Shown here piece by piece: positions 26,488-38,572 of a stretch of DNA of 64,000 bases. Every line of letters begins with the position of its first letter. Positions within the stretch are counted from its first letter, which is position 1. Position numbers and translations under genes: made by a program. The notes beneath the pieces were generated by a model. The model was not told where the DNA came from. It did no database searches and was given only the letters and a program-made list of their open reading frames with translations. Origin of the DNA: Dipetalonema caudispina (Eukaryota; Nematoda; Chromadorea; Rhabditida; Onchocercidae); NCBI GenBank assembly GCA_013365325.1, contig JABVXV010000102.1, positions 124,001-188,000 of the forward strand, in the 5' to 3' direction.

Positions 26488-26694
26488 TCACTGACAAACT
26501 GTTTGAAAAAGTGACATACCAAATCTTGAGTACAGAGGTAAAAGAGAAGCAATACAGTGCTTCTTGCAACATTCATGATCACACCCAGTGTTGCTATTAG
26601 CGCTCATGTCAAACAGCGCTTTTTGCTGACATTCCGTAAGGCCGAATATGGGCAGTAAAAGGCCTAAAAACTTGGTATATGAATGACATCTCAT
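26488..26694 (-). CDS. small secreted cysteine-rich ORF or 5' exon of torsin
   Basis: ATG at 26694 opens 68 codons: a signal peptide (KFLGLLLPIFGLTECQ), then a cysteine cluster (CDHECCKKHC), ending TGA at 26488. A GTATGT donor at about 26521 gives phase 1, which does not fit the torsin exon at 26261 (phase 0). A weaker GTTTGT donor near the ORF end is phase 0 and would fuse it in frame to torsin. Torsins need an N-terminal signal peptide, which supports the fusion; the CxxxCC…C cluster is unlike known torsins, which supports a separate small gene. The two models cannot be separated here. Confidence 0.45.
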   Translation of the reverse strand: MRCHSYTKFLGLLLPIFGLTECQQKALFDMSANSNTGCDHECCKKHCIASLLPLYSRFGMSLFQTVCQ

Positions 26695-27307
26695 TTAAAG
26701 ACGCAAATTTCGTCACTTTCATTTTTTTTATTTCATATTAAATTGCAGATAGCCTAAATATCAAATAAGGGTCAAAACTAGCACAGCTTTCATACCTCAT
26801 AAATATTAGATGTCTCATGTAAGTTTGGAATATTACTTATTGGCTGATTAAAGACAATAAACCCCACCTATCGGTAGTAAATTAACGAATAAATGAAGCG
26901 GAATAATGAAACTGATTTCTTGATCAATATTAAAGAAGTTCATGTAGGAAATCTGTTCAACGTGACAGTATCATTAGCTCAAGATATGTTAAGTGATCGG
27001 ATATTTCATGCGGCATACGAGCATATTAAATGGCACAGAAATCTGAATTTGCTTGTAAAAATCCTCTTTAATGTTATTGAAATAGGAAGTTTGAATTTAA
27101 CGATGCATCAGCACGTCTTGATCATTTTCATTGAATCTTCATCATAACTGTCAAACACAACAAACAAAAGATACAGTAAGCAAAAACCTAAACAACTTGA
27201 ATTTTCCTAATAACTGTTTAATTTCGACATCGTAGCTGAGTATGTTGAAACTGACTGAATATTTTTACAATGGAAATCAAAAGGTACTGATTTTTCAAGA
27301 TGCCTAA

Positions 27308-28315
27308 TTAATCATCATCCTTAGAAAATGCTTCTGCAATATTGAGATAGTCGATTGCTCGAACAAGGGGTGACTGACAATTGGTACTACGATCATATTC
27401 CCATCGCATAAATGACGCTGCTGAACCACCAACTTCAAAAGCACGGCTGTTATCTGCAATTTTTCGAATTCATATTCAGGTTTTAGGCGATTCTCAATAG
27501 TTGAGGTCTCGCTTCTTTATGATAGAAATGACTGAGCTCAGACACTGGAAAAATATAATTATGCAATCCTCAATAATATTGGCAACCTTAAAAAAAAAAA
27601 AAATGAAAATTAACTGCAAACCTTTGCTCTCTTTTTCTACAGCAACATACAAACGGTAGCCGTCTGGAAACTGCTGTTGCACTCCACTTAAAATGCGCCC
27701 TCGAAATGTTGCAACTTTCTTATCATCTACAAAATATTGTCATACCTTTCAATCGAGCGATCAAACACCATGAAAAATTTTGCGAACATCAAATGCTCGA
27801 TTCCCTTAAGATCTATAAAGTTCATATCTTTAAATTATTCGAATTTCAATATTATCAAAATCTTCCTACCACTTCAGTACGGCTGCTTCCATATTCCTTA
27901 AAAAAGTTTAAAACATTGAAAGCGCTTTTCAATGTTTTTAAAAAGTTAAAAAAAAGATGTGCCAGCGCTTTTTCTTCATTGCACGCTTCACAGTATCGTT
28001 AGCCCCACCTGGCTAAAGACGTCATAATAGCCATAGCAGACTTAATTTTCCAACATTGGCTACATCAAAAAATTTACAATTTTATGACAAACAAGAAAAG
28101 CCACCTCCCAACTCCTCGGTTATAAAGTACTGTGATACTTTTGCTGGTCCATCGTATTCAATCTTGCACGGTAGATAATGGAATTCATTGGTGAAATCGT
28201 TATTACTCATTGAACCATTTTCGAAAATAATACTTTTTGCTTCTTTGAGATATCCCGCTATAACTACCGCATTTCCAGGTACTTCCAATGCCACTTTTCT
28301 CTTTCTTTCCGACAT
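27308..28315 (-). CDS. RNASEH2C: ribonuclease H2 subunit C
   Basis: Non-catalytic subunit of RNase H2, the enzyme that removes ribonucleotides embedded in DNA. Three exons: 28315-about 28090 with FHYLPCKIEYDGPAKVSQYF, about 27720-27622 with VATFRGRILSGVQQQFPDGY, and about 27453-27308 with FMRWEYDRSTNCQSP and an acidic C-terminus (KDDD). The first two match human LLPCEVAVDGPAPVGRFF and VSFRGRCLRGEEV; the third corresponds to the FTLWGLETIPGPD region. The start was chosen at MSERKRK because TTTTATGTTAG, a trans-splice-like acceptor, ends about 19 nt upstream. It lies about 410 bp after the secreted-protein gene and about 610 bp before the torsin/5' exon, all on the same strand. Confidence 0.85.
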
Positions 28316-28723
28316 GTTACAGAAGCTTCCTTCTAACATAAAACAAATGGTTACATAAAGTGTCTCCCTGATTAATTTTAAAATATAAAAATCGGCAAAA
28401 GAGAAAACAGCACACGGAGCAGAACTGCATATTAAACTTCAAGCAAAATAATTCACGGTGGAATAAACTTTTATGCTATGAAGCGATATACAATAAAACC
28501 TACGCCATAATTCCTCAATATTCTATTTTATCTCAATTTCTCTTCAAGTGATGCTCGAATTTCATATGAATTAATTCATTTGGAAAAAAACGCGGGTGAA
28601 ATTCATTTTTCATTGAAACAAAATGCTGTCATTTTCAATGGAGTTCTGAAACATTTTTAGAAATCTTGCTGGTTATTTCTGGAATCATTATAGCCACATA
28701 ACTTCAGTAATTATACAAAAATT

Positions 28724-30251
28724 CTATGAGATCATATCACGAAAAACTCGAAATAAGTTATCAGCAAATACACTTGAAGAATCCCATTCATCAAGTCGCA
28801 AATCTTGAAGATACTCTGGAGTAGAAGAAGTGAGTCCACGTGGGAAAGTATTCGGCTCTGACCAATCAACCATCAAAAACAGCTGAAAGCTTTTTCCTGT
28901 GTGCCATTCTTCGCATAACAATGTGACATTTATCTGCAATGCACAAATACTGATCACAAGGTATAGCAAAACTACATTTTAACAAGAATGAAGGATTACA
29001 GTGTGCAATTATGTCAGCACTGCATTAAAGACTGCAAAATTCCGGTCAATTTCAGTAATAATAGTGAAACATGAGTACTTAAAAGGTAATAATAAAAAAG
29101 AATAGATAATATCATAGAAATAAAAACATAAAAGTCATGAACAAAAATCTTGGACTGAAATTAGAACAAAAGAGAAATGCTTACACAGGTGGGGTCATCT
29201 TCATCGATTGTCCATTCCATGAATGCAAATGGATATCTGACATCTGAGCATAGTTTTACTGCCAGGTCGACTCTGAAATTAATCTATGTACTAAAATATC
29301 GAAGAAATAAACTCACAGTGTCGATTGCTACCAATTAATTAGCAATACCAACTATCTCAAGTAATTAGCTTCTTTTCCCATATTTTCTAGAAAGAACTAA
29401 AGAGCATCAATAAAGCAACGCTGTACCTCAGACAGCGTTCAACGAAGCGATGATACAACGAACGAAGCGTATCACCATTTTGCCAGGAATGCTGAAAAGC
29501 AGAACCCAAACTGGTGACCACTTCAGGACCAGTTGCAGGAAAAGATTCAGTTCTGTATAGTTTCAAAAAATAGCTGCTAGCATCCAACCTACAGAAATGA
29601 ATAGCACTTCTACGTGGTTACATAATTACGTCACATAATCATAATTATGTACATGAAAGCAAATTTCGGAAGATTTACAGGAGGCTCTACTTCACAAACA
29701 GCAATCACAGTGTAAAAAGAAAGAATAAAAACAGCGATTATAATGATTCTTTGTTTGAAAGATTACGGTTCCCGATCCAACAAATCTTATTCGATGAGTA
29801 CAGTTAGTAAACAGAAGATAACATGCATCTTAAAAAGATTTGGATCACAGTCTTGACGTTAAACTTTTCTAGAATCCCAAACCTTATAAGCAATTCTTCC
29901 ACCCAACCTTGACATCAGTATACTTATTATTAAAGTAACAGAAGATCTAATTAGAAAACAGGACACAACCTCAGAGTGAGTGTTACTTGCTGGAATGAAT
30001 TATTAACTTCTGAACAGCAATCTTCACCAGCCAGATCGCACAGCTGTTTAAGCCATTCCCATTCAGATTCGAACAGCTCAGATGTATCAGCCACACCATT
30101 TATATTTGAACAATCTATCAAGAAATCATCCCACGGCACCACCGGCACTTCCATCGATTCATTTGGATGCACTATGAAAAACAGCTCTATACTTATTATG
30201 AGGAAGCACATTGATAACACTCCTTCCCAATAAATAGGCAAAAAAATCATT
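28724..30251 (-). CDS. predicted secreted/ER protein, not recognised
   Basis: ATG at 30251 sits 3 nt after TATTGCTTCAG, a strong acceptor that looks like a trans-splice site. The N-terminus has a hydrophobic signal/anchor (GVLSMCFLIISIELFFIV). Four exons follow: 30251 to about 29967 (WDDFLIDCSN; ESEWEWLKQLCDLAGEDCC), about 29588-29430 (DASSYFLKLYRTESFPATGP; RSLYHRFVERCL), about 29277-29186 (VKLCSDVRYPFAFMEWTI) and about 28935-28724 (NVTLLCEEWHTGKSFQLFLM; FADNLFRVFRDMIS then TAG). Length is about 245 residues with several conserved-looking cysteines and tryptophans. I cannot place it in a family. It lies between RCL1 and RNASEH2C in the putative operon, so co-expression with them is likely. 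Confidence 0.75.
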
Positions 30252-30515
30252 GTCTGAAGCAATATAATATAGAAAAAACTTCGAATATAAAATTTTTTAT
30301 TGCAATCAACAATTCATATAAAAAACAAAATGCACAATATTACCACGTCAGCAGCTGAACAATATATACTCAACTTCGTGTATCATGATTCCTTACCGGA
30401 ATATAAGATTCCAAATTGAGAAAAAAAACGACATCATTGAAACCACTCATATTTTGCACATTAGAGGAAAAATGAAAACCAGGTTTGTCAAAATCTCACG
30501 AATATTTGATTCAAA

Positions 30516-33300
30516 TCATAACACAATTTTATTCAAATTACTAAATCCAATACCCATACAGGTCATCAGTACCTTCTCATTAGAGCCTACTCTCTGTTCT
30601 TCATCTTCGCACAGCTCGTTCCAATCGTCCATTTTAAATGTTATTTCAAAATACTTCTTCAAGTTCCGCAATGTGTACATACTGAAAAATAAAAAGAAAT
30701 CACTGAAAATACGGAGCAGATTCTGATAAAATGATGGGTAAATCAGTTTGTATACGTTGATCCAATTTCTTGCTAAATTTTAATGAGAGCAAACCGAATA
30801 TAAATCGCCATCAACAATACTGGATGCCTGTTGACAAATTCTAACAGAGTTTGAGCTTTACATTGCAGAAAACTACAGTGTATATTTCAAGACAATAAAA
30901 AACTTTTTTCCTTTATAAGTAAGGGATAAAATATTCGAAGAAGTTACTATCAAATATATGCATATATTCACTATTTGGAGAAAATCAACATATTTACAGA
31001 AAAGCAAACAATGCTAACCAGTACGCAGAGAGAGGTCCAAACAAATATGTGCTAACATCCTTTTCGCAAAGCGTCATGAAAGTCACGGCTAGGGCTTGGG
31101 CTGTAGTATCAACACATCCACCCTTCAAATACAATAATTATTAAGTAAATTACGCAAAATGATATCAGTAATTTTTCAATATAATCTATCAGTGAAAAGT
31201 AAAAAAACGAACTGCAAAAATTTGATCCAACAATTGGCATGCAGCCAAGTGTCCGACGTCTTCCGGTACAACTGGATTACCCTGTTCACCTTTCGGTTTT
31301 GATACGGCTTCACCATGATAAACGATTCCTTCCGTAGTTTCGGCAGTTAAAAAAAGACCAAAGCCAGGCGAACTAAAGGACCAATCATTAAACATCATTC
31401 AAACAAAGCGATAGATCTTCAAAAATTCATTCTTTTTTTAAAAAAAAAATAACGATTTAACTCTCAAACTATTCTGGATGAGGCAGAGTATTGGAGATTT
31501 ATTGACAGTATTCACACTGCTTTTATTTTACATTTAATTATTTTTTCGTTTTTCACTCCCACTCCCTAGCAAAGCAAACTGTTTGTTGCCGATTTGCATG
31601 ACCACAAAATTCACTAGAAAAGATACAGCGCTCAATATTCATTTACTGAAAATTACCTTGCTCTATGCACAATACTGATAGTCTTCAAAAGTTCACTATG
31701 CTTAAACAAAAACTCTCTGAGATAAAAAAGCCAAAAAATGGTACAATATTAATACCTTCCACCAGATGCTCCTTTTCTCTGATCAACAGTGATATAAATA
31801 TCAGCAATATAATCACGAAGAGTCTTTTTTGCTGCGTCAATCATACGGTGTGCTATAGATGGAGAAACTTTGGAAACAGATGAGACCCCGCGTATTTTAC
31901 ATATTTTCCCCATTGTTTTACACTAAATTATAAAAATAAGAAATATAGAATTTAAAGACTTGTAATTAAATATTTATAAAAGCAGAACTAAGAAAACATA
32001 AACAAACAAAATACATGAAGTGGAACTGGCAAATGTCCTAGCATACGAGAAGGAAAAAAACATTTTGCAGTAAGAAGACAAAGAAAAAATTGTAATAAAA
32101 ATGACACCTGCACAGGACGAAAGGTTCTTATTGTTGGTGCAGTCAGTAGCACACATCCACCGCCGTCTGGCTTATAACCTCGAGCGACAATCTACATTTA
32201 GACATTTCATTTCTTCGAAAAATTATAATGTAATAACATCCAAATTTGCCCATCAGTTAACAGTGTTGAAAGAGGTTAAGTTGTATCAAAGTAAGCGAAT
32301 GAACCTTAATTTCTGGCGAATCAGATGCGAACACAAATTTATTGAAAACTGGAAGCCACGTTGCACGAATGGTGTCAACGCTCAACTCACATGGAGCGTT
32401 AGTTATTCCTTGCAGTTTTACGTTGAGTGGAAACTTACAGAAAGGAGCAAGCATCAATAAAGGTTCCAGGTAATAGCTGCAAAAGCATATAGCAGTTCCA
32501 AAATCATAGATAAGGAACTAAAAGTAGTTCAAAAAACCCCATAATACTGCCAGATATAACATGTTCTCTCCAAAGTTAATGGTCGTAAAAATCCAATCAT
32601 CTGTGGACTGAATAAACAAGTCACTCAAAAATAGTTAAAAGCTAAGATTACCCATCAAAAATGCTGGAATCCGTTTATTAGATGTGAGTAAATTTAAATT
32701 TAAGAAAAACCAACCTTATGCATCGATCATTACCGCAATCGAAAGTGAATTTGCCACCCGTGATCATACCAGGTGAAAATGCAACTTCGGTACCTGGAAA
32801 GGAAAATTCAAAGTCATAATTAATAGCATTTTAGTGAACACATAAAAGTAGGCTAAAAACAAATAATCGGACCTGTTTGGCTGATTCTGATTCGCGTCCC
32901 ATTGGTTATCTTCTCCAATAACAACAAAAGTTTCGACTCGAAATCTAAAATTTCGGCTTTTTAAAGGAAAGTAGAATGATTAAGGAAGATCATATTCCAA
33001 AAATATGTGAATTTCTGAACCCAAAAGTCCAAACCAAGCTCTGGAAAAGGGTATTATTGATATTCCGCTAAAGTTAACCGAAAGAATACCAAGTTGCCCG
33101 TCAAAGAATAAGGTAAGTTGTCTCAGTTAACAAATATGAAATAATAGGCGATCGTTGGATGAGAGCATACCCCTTATTCCAGGCTCGTCATCATAAGGAC
33201 GTATCTCAGAAATGATCACCGAGTGACCACTTAGTAATGAATAAGCAAGCCGCTGTCTGAAGAAGTTGCATCCCTCAAAGCGTAACTCTTTCTGTTCCAT
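30516..33300 (-). CDS. RCL1: RNA 3'-terminal phosphate cyclase-like protein (ribosome biogenesis)
   Basis: Rcl1 acts in the small-subunit processome, at early cleavage of the 18S pre-rRNA, and is thought to lack cyclase activity. Nine exons run from ATG 33300 to TGA 30516. In order: LRFEGCNFFRQRLAYSLLSG, KLLLLLEKITNGTRI, FSPGMITGGKFTFDCG, YYLEPLLMLAPFCKFPL, YKPDGGGCVLLTAP, KVSPSIAHRMIDAAKKTL, SPGFGLFLTAETTEGI, GGCVDTTAQALAVTFMTL, and KVLMTCMGIGFSNLNKIVL at the end. All align with human RCL1 in order, including the YYLE.LL.LAPF and PGFGL.L.AETT signatures. It is full length by comparison with the family (about 370 residues). The next gene downstream starts 263 bp after the stop, after a trans-splice-like acceptor. 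Confidence 0.92.
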
Positions 33301-34207
33301 AATCTCTCCCTAAAATGACCAAAAACAATGCGAAGCTTATAATGAAACAAACCCACTGTTCATGTAACCCTATACACCCACGTACGTCACCACTACGTCC
33401 ACGTCAACTGACGCATTCACACATTATTTCATCATGTCCTAATATGCCACATTCGCGTCTCATCTCTTCCATCCTTTCTCTTCATGTATATATTCGTGAT
33501 TGATTCTGCTTGATTTGGCGTAGGCAATAAAAATAAGCTTCGAACAATGCAATTCAGATTTCTAATCGTTGAAGATAACAAGCGAATTTTCCTCGAAACT
33601 TTAAAATTTGTAGGACAAACAATTTATTAAAAAAAAAAATAGTTTTATCATTTTAAAATTTCACACTAATTATTGCTGTAAAACACAAGTCAGATTACTT
33701 ACAACACAATTTTAGCAAGAAATTTACTTGCCAGATTATTCAATTTTCTATCGATTCCATTTTACTGATTCATGAAATGTGATCTTAATGCATTCTGCGG
33801 ATATGCAGTAGTCGTTAATGAATTTACTTTAGTTATTCTAACAATAAGCTAGTATGAACATAAAAGTAAATTATTGACCACTTTAGATAAGTTAACCTAA
33901 TACCGATTTATTTTACTTGTTTGCAAATATCAGACAATTCATCAGTAAAATCATTCATTGTTTATGTGTCATTTAGATTATTAAAAAGACGTAGATTACG
34001 TCACTGGCGTTTTCACTCACGTTTTTTAATCTTTCTAAGTGAGAACTTAAAACAAAATGTTTAAAAATAGCTTTCATAACGAATCTATGAGAAATTTGTA
34101 TTCATGCAAATATTTTATTTTAACGATTTCCAAGTATTATTTAAAAACTCATCCGTATTAACAATTCACGCTATGTGCGGTGCATTGTATGGACTGTTTT
34201 GCACATT
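33301..34207. other. spacer between divergent genes, no gene seen
   Basis: Promoter region for the RCL1-led gene row on the minus strand and the small plus-strand gene at 34208. No other coding signal was seen. A 62-codon plus-strand open stretch at 33315 lacks splice support. Confidence 0.5.
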
Positions 34208-35431
34208 ATGGAACGATCAGTAAGAAATATCAAGCAAATGTTACGCGAAAATGTTGCTCGTTTCCTAGAGCATGCTGACGGACGTGAAGTGATCGTCAAC
34301 GTAACGGCACGGCTTGTCAAAAAACGTCAGTTCAATCTGTTTCTAGCGTTTTTTTTCCTAAATATACCTCACTAAGATAGAAGAAGTGAAAAAAAAAATT
34401 AATATTTCATAATTTAAATCATCATTTTGATCTCATATTGTTTGAGTAATTACTATCAAAAAAAAATTAAACTGTTTACCAACTTTTGTTCGGTACAATC
34501 GATGTTATGATTACTTATCATTGTAGCCCATAAGTGTTCGTAGTTTTTGATAGTTTGATAGTTCTTGACCTTGATCCATTTATATTCTAGATATTTTAGT
34601 AGTTCTTGACCTTAATTCATTAATGTTCTTGATAGTTTTTTGCAGTATCTCTAGTATGTTTCAGTAATGTTACATTTATGCAAAAATCAAATTTGAACTG
34701 AAAATAGCCATCGTTTTGCATAAATCTAATGTTTCTCTAAATTTCAGAAAATGATGAACAAAAAAGAATGGAAAAGGTCAACATTTATTTACTTGATTAT
34801 GTGTCTAGAGACTTTACCGGTTAATAGTCTTGACTTTTTGTTTTAGGCAAAATAAGTCAAGGAATTAATCGATATCAACTTTTTTTTTTACTTTCTCGAA
34901 CTCAACTTTATTTTTAAATTCCAATAAATTTACCCTTTTACTAATCTTTTCATTTCATTTAGGATGTGAAAATTGAGCAATCGGAACGAAATCGCACAAA
35001 AAATATTTCATCTCAAGCTAGCAGATCAACCATCCTTTACAGTCAGAATAATAGTTCCGATATTGTAAGCATATTATTTGTAATTGCAAAAAAAAAAAAA
35101 AAAGAGCAATTCTAGAAGTTTTAATAAGATATATCGAGTTGAAGTGAATTTTTGCTTTAAAAACGAATAAATTCACTTTTTTTTTCCTTAATTGGTTTTA
35201 ATCATTCCTTTTCAATTTGTTAATTTCTAAGTTTCATCATCAAAAAAGTCCTTTTTTTAGCTCCTATGCATATCTGATAATTCACTGCAATAAATTATCT
35301 TTCAAGCATTCCTGAGGGTATTTGACAAGCGTTTGTATTGTGATATGATGTTATCTTTATCTAATTAATGATATGAATTATAGGATTGGTATGGTAAAGG
35401 GAAAGACAGATATCACTATAGCAAAGAATAG
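34208..35431 (+). CDS. 98-residue orphan protein, four exons
   Basis: Exons: 34208-34325, 34748-34776, 34963-35064 and 35384-35431. Each has GT/AG ends, and phases fit throughout (1, 0, 0), with stop TAG at 35429-35431. The product begins MERSVRNIKQMLRENVARF and continues HADGREVIVNVTARLVKKQ. It becomes a basic, Ser/Asn/Gln-rich tail ending in KGKDRYHYSKE. The first ~50 residues look helical; no signal peptide or membrane segment. The matching of four consecutive splice phases makes the gene likely. No family is recognised. The phase-0 donor at 35065 could also join the exon at 36189. Confidence 0.6.
34558..34640. repeat. imperfect 41-bp tandem duplication
   Basis: Two adjacent copies share TAGTTCTTGACCTT and a similar following sequence ending in GATA(T/G)TTTT. 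They lie inside the first intron of the 98-residue gene. This looks like simple slippage or duplication. Confidence 0.6.
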
Positions 35432-35699
35432 AGTTTTACAATTCACTAAAAATGGCAATTGACGCAAGTGTAAAAGAAAGAAAATAAAAAGCAAAACAAA
35501 AATTTGATTCAAAGTATTAGAAATTTAATTACTTGCAAATATCACTTAAAGCTATATTTGTATAAATGTTTTAACATATTTTGTCACGTACATTTAACCT
35601 TAGCGTTTCTGTCACTTTGATTTTCTTCTAGCATATGCTTTCGTGAATGTATATGATCATTGTTTTCAGTCATATAGTATTAATTAGTTATGTTTGAAC

Positions 35700-35721
35700 T
35701 CTCTCTCTCTCTCTCTCTCTC
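35700..35721. repeat. CT dinucleotide repeat
   Basis: About eleven CT units; no other signal. Confidence 0.9.
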
Positions 35722-36174
35722 CATTACTTAACTACCTTTTAGTATATCAAGTTGTAATGTTTTGTTTTCGTTTAAATTTGACCGATTATGCAGTCATTTT
35801 CACTCAATCATTCCTGTACAATTGACCATTGTAGTGGTCATTTACGAGTCTCAACTTTTATTATTTAATAACGAATAGCAAGCTATAGCTAATATCAAAC
35901 TCAACTAAATTCTTATCTTTGAAACTTTTTGCAATCTTATATTATCATAGTTGCTTTATGACGACTTTTCTATAATAATGAGTGTTGAAAAAATTAATGA
36001 AAGTGAAACTTAACCAAAAAATTTTACTTAATTTTGAGTAAAATTTAAATTTTGTCCAATGAATTTTTCTCAATCCTTGTTTTGTCTACTTATTTCATGT
36101 ATTCAGTTCATTCTCCTTCCTTCCAACAAAACTGCCTTAAATTGTTGATTTCATCGGAATCATGATAAAAATCA

Positions 36175-36232
36175 TGAATGTGTTACAGTTGAAAGAACTT
36201 GAAAAAACCGGATATATCAATGATCAAAAGAG
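36175..36232 (+). CDS. isolated coding exon candidate
   Basis: The frame reads MNVLQLKELEKTGYINDQKR up to a GTAAAT donor at 36233. It is either a first exon (ATG at 36175) or an internal exon from 36189 after the acceptor GTGTTACAG. The second reading continues in phase 0 from the exon ending 35064 of the upstream gene, so it may be an alternative 3' continuation of that gene. Downstream partners were not fixed; the Q/S-rich exon at 40943 is one possibility. Confidence 0.35.
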
Positions 36233-38195
36233 GTAAATTAGGGTGAAGTAATAAATTGCATTTATTTTTTTATTTACGACGCTTTATTTCAGAGTTTTTG
36301 TAAATTCCAATCTAAAGCAGTAAAGCGTCTTAAGTAGCTCTTTTCAGAAAGTATTTCTTTCAATCTTCACTCAATTTGCAGTTGATTTCCCGTAATTCAC
36401 GTATTCATCGTTAAGAATTTTAAATTATAACCATTCATAAATTGCAGTAATTTGGATAATTATCTAAAAAACTTTCTCGAATTCCTCTTTTCTTCTCTGT
36501 TATAAGAAATTTCATTTATTGGCAATATAATTGCAATAATCGCAACAAATATCTCTTCCAATAACCCATGTCTTTTCTTAACAAATTCGAATAAAATAAA
36601 GTGATTATTTAAAATTAATTATTTCTTCAAAAAATTTCTTCAATTACCCAAATTGCACATTTAATCTCAGCAAGCCTAAGAATTAATTCCATTTACAACC
36701 AGTTTGAAAGCAACTGTTAATGAATTTAAGTAAATCCGATTGATACCTTCACTTTCTTTTCTCCTCCTGATAGATTCATTTTCATTATTTTAACTTCTTC
36801 TTATTTAGGTTAATGTAATCTACAAAGCAGACACTAACTTATTTTAAATGATAACAAATATCTATCTTAGTAAAATAAATTTCAATTTCTGGAAAGGGAC
36901 ATCACTCCAACTATCTAACAAGTAAGCTTCCCCTCGTCTCTTTTTGCTGTTTCTATAAATAGCAATTATAAATTTAAAGGAGTAAGAGAGAAAAGAAAGT
37001 GACGAAATCGAAAGAAGAAAAAGAATAATAACGAGGAAATATTTTCTGTCTCCTTTTTTTTTTTAGGCTTTTGGAGGATAAAAATAACAATCTTCTATAA
37101 TTTACTAAAAAAATTTCTATCAAATGTATTCATTTTTCTAAAATCATTCACTCTACAAATAATATGAGATGATATGATATCTCTCTTTCACACACACAAA
37201 CAGCTCTCTCCTCAGATAAATAACTCAGCAGAAAATTTCAATTAATTCAGATAAGCCCAATTTCATTCAGAAAAATTAAAAATCAGAAATTTTTGAAGAA
37301 CCTTGAAAAAGAGTAGGTTTTCCGATTTAGATCTTCGTTGCAGAAGATTCATACACTTATTCTGATTTTTCGATCCCTTCAACTAAATCGTAATACAGCA
37401 TTTTTTTTTCGCTAGGTGCTAGTAATTAATTATGGATTTGTTTACGAAAACTTAAAATCAGATAAAACACCGTTTTCTACAGTTTTTCATTTCCTACCAA
37501 CTGTTAGATTCCATTGAAACTTGTTTTATTAGCAATTTGTATCAATCATTCTGATAATTTGCAGATAACTAATATTTAGTAATGATGGCAAAAAAAAAAA
37601 AAAAATTACAATTTTTCATGAAAGGCTTCATTTTCAGTTTATTCATTTGTCTGATAATACAATTATGCTTTCTACGAAGATTCATTCACCAATCTACTAC
37701 ACCGTTTGTACCTTTGCCATGATGAGTTACTATCGTGGAATTCTGTGTCCTATTAACTTTATCTTTAATGTGTAATAACTGAAGATGAATTCATAGTTCA
37801 TAAAGTTTCCAAGAGAAATCAATTGTTTGACCTCTTCTATGCACTTCAACTAAATTGCTGATAAATTGAGAACACTATTTTTGATAGCTTTAAAGCTGCA
37901 AAGAAATATAGCTTCTGTAGGAAATTTGGTAATTTTCTATTTTATTACTCTGCTTTTTGATGGTGTTGCAGAATGATGAATTGATAGTTTGAGATCAAAA
38001 ATTGGCGCAATTATACCATTAAACTTTCTGTAAGTTCTAATACTAATGAAAAAGAAGTGCAAACAAGAATTAAATGATGATAATTAAAAGGTTAAAATGC
38101 GGAATTTAGAATAGGGTATTGACAGATAAGGGATTATGTTATATTTGTGGAAATGTCAACATTGTGGTAACTTCAAAATAAGATTTCATTGATAC
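36233..38195. other. long AT-rich stretch, no gene seen
   Basis: AT-rich and full of stops on both strands. It is probably intronic or intergenic. Confidence 0.5.
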
Positions 38196-38572
38196 CTGCA
38201 GGCACTAATGAAATTCCTGTAAAAGATGAAAAAACAAACAACTGAAACAGAGTAGACTATGAAAAAGATCTTTTTAAAGTGCAACAAAAGTTTGTGAACT
38301 ATAAGAAAGTAAAGTAATAAGCTAAAGAGATCATTAGCTGAATTTCGGTCAGACAATTCGGCGAGATGACATTTGCAAATTCGAAGAAATGAAATGAGAT
38401 AGGAAAAAGAGGAAGTTATTAATGTCGAAATTATAGAGCAGCAATACTCTGTTGTAGTAATACCTCTGACTGAATCAGAAAGTCGCCGTCTGAACTCATT
38501 TGATATGTTTCGTATCGAATTTCCACCAATCTTCCGAACAGTTCGCTTTCTGATGACAATTTCTTTCTTCAG
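38196..38572 (-). CDS. two exons of an unidentified minus-strand gene, one a 21-nt microexon
   Basis: The first exon (about 38572-38464) encodes a basic segment, KEIVIRKRTVRKIGGNSIR followed by NISNEFRRRLSDSVR, and ends in phase 1 at a GTATTA donor. About 250 nt on, TTTTACAG / GAATTTCATTAGTGCCTGCAG / GTATCA forms a 21-nt microexon (38216-38196) with the same phase, adding GISLVPAG. Both the splice sites and phase agree. Upstream and downstream exons were not identified. The sequence resembles a cytoplasmic basic linker, but no family is assigned. Confidence 0.4.

Noticed and set aside
26893..27147. 84-codon plus-strand frame starting MKRNNETDFLINIKEVH in the gap between RNASEH2C and torsin
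   Set aside because: It has an ATG, but no splice, promoter or family support, and it lies antisense inside the proposed operon gap. Open frames of this length occur by chance in a window this size.
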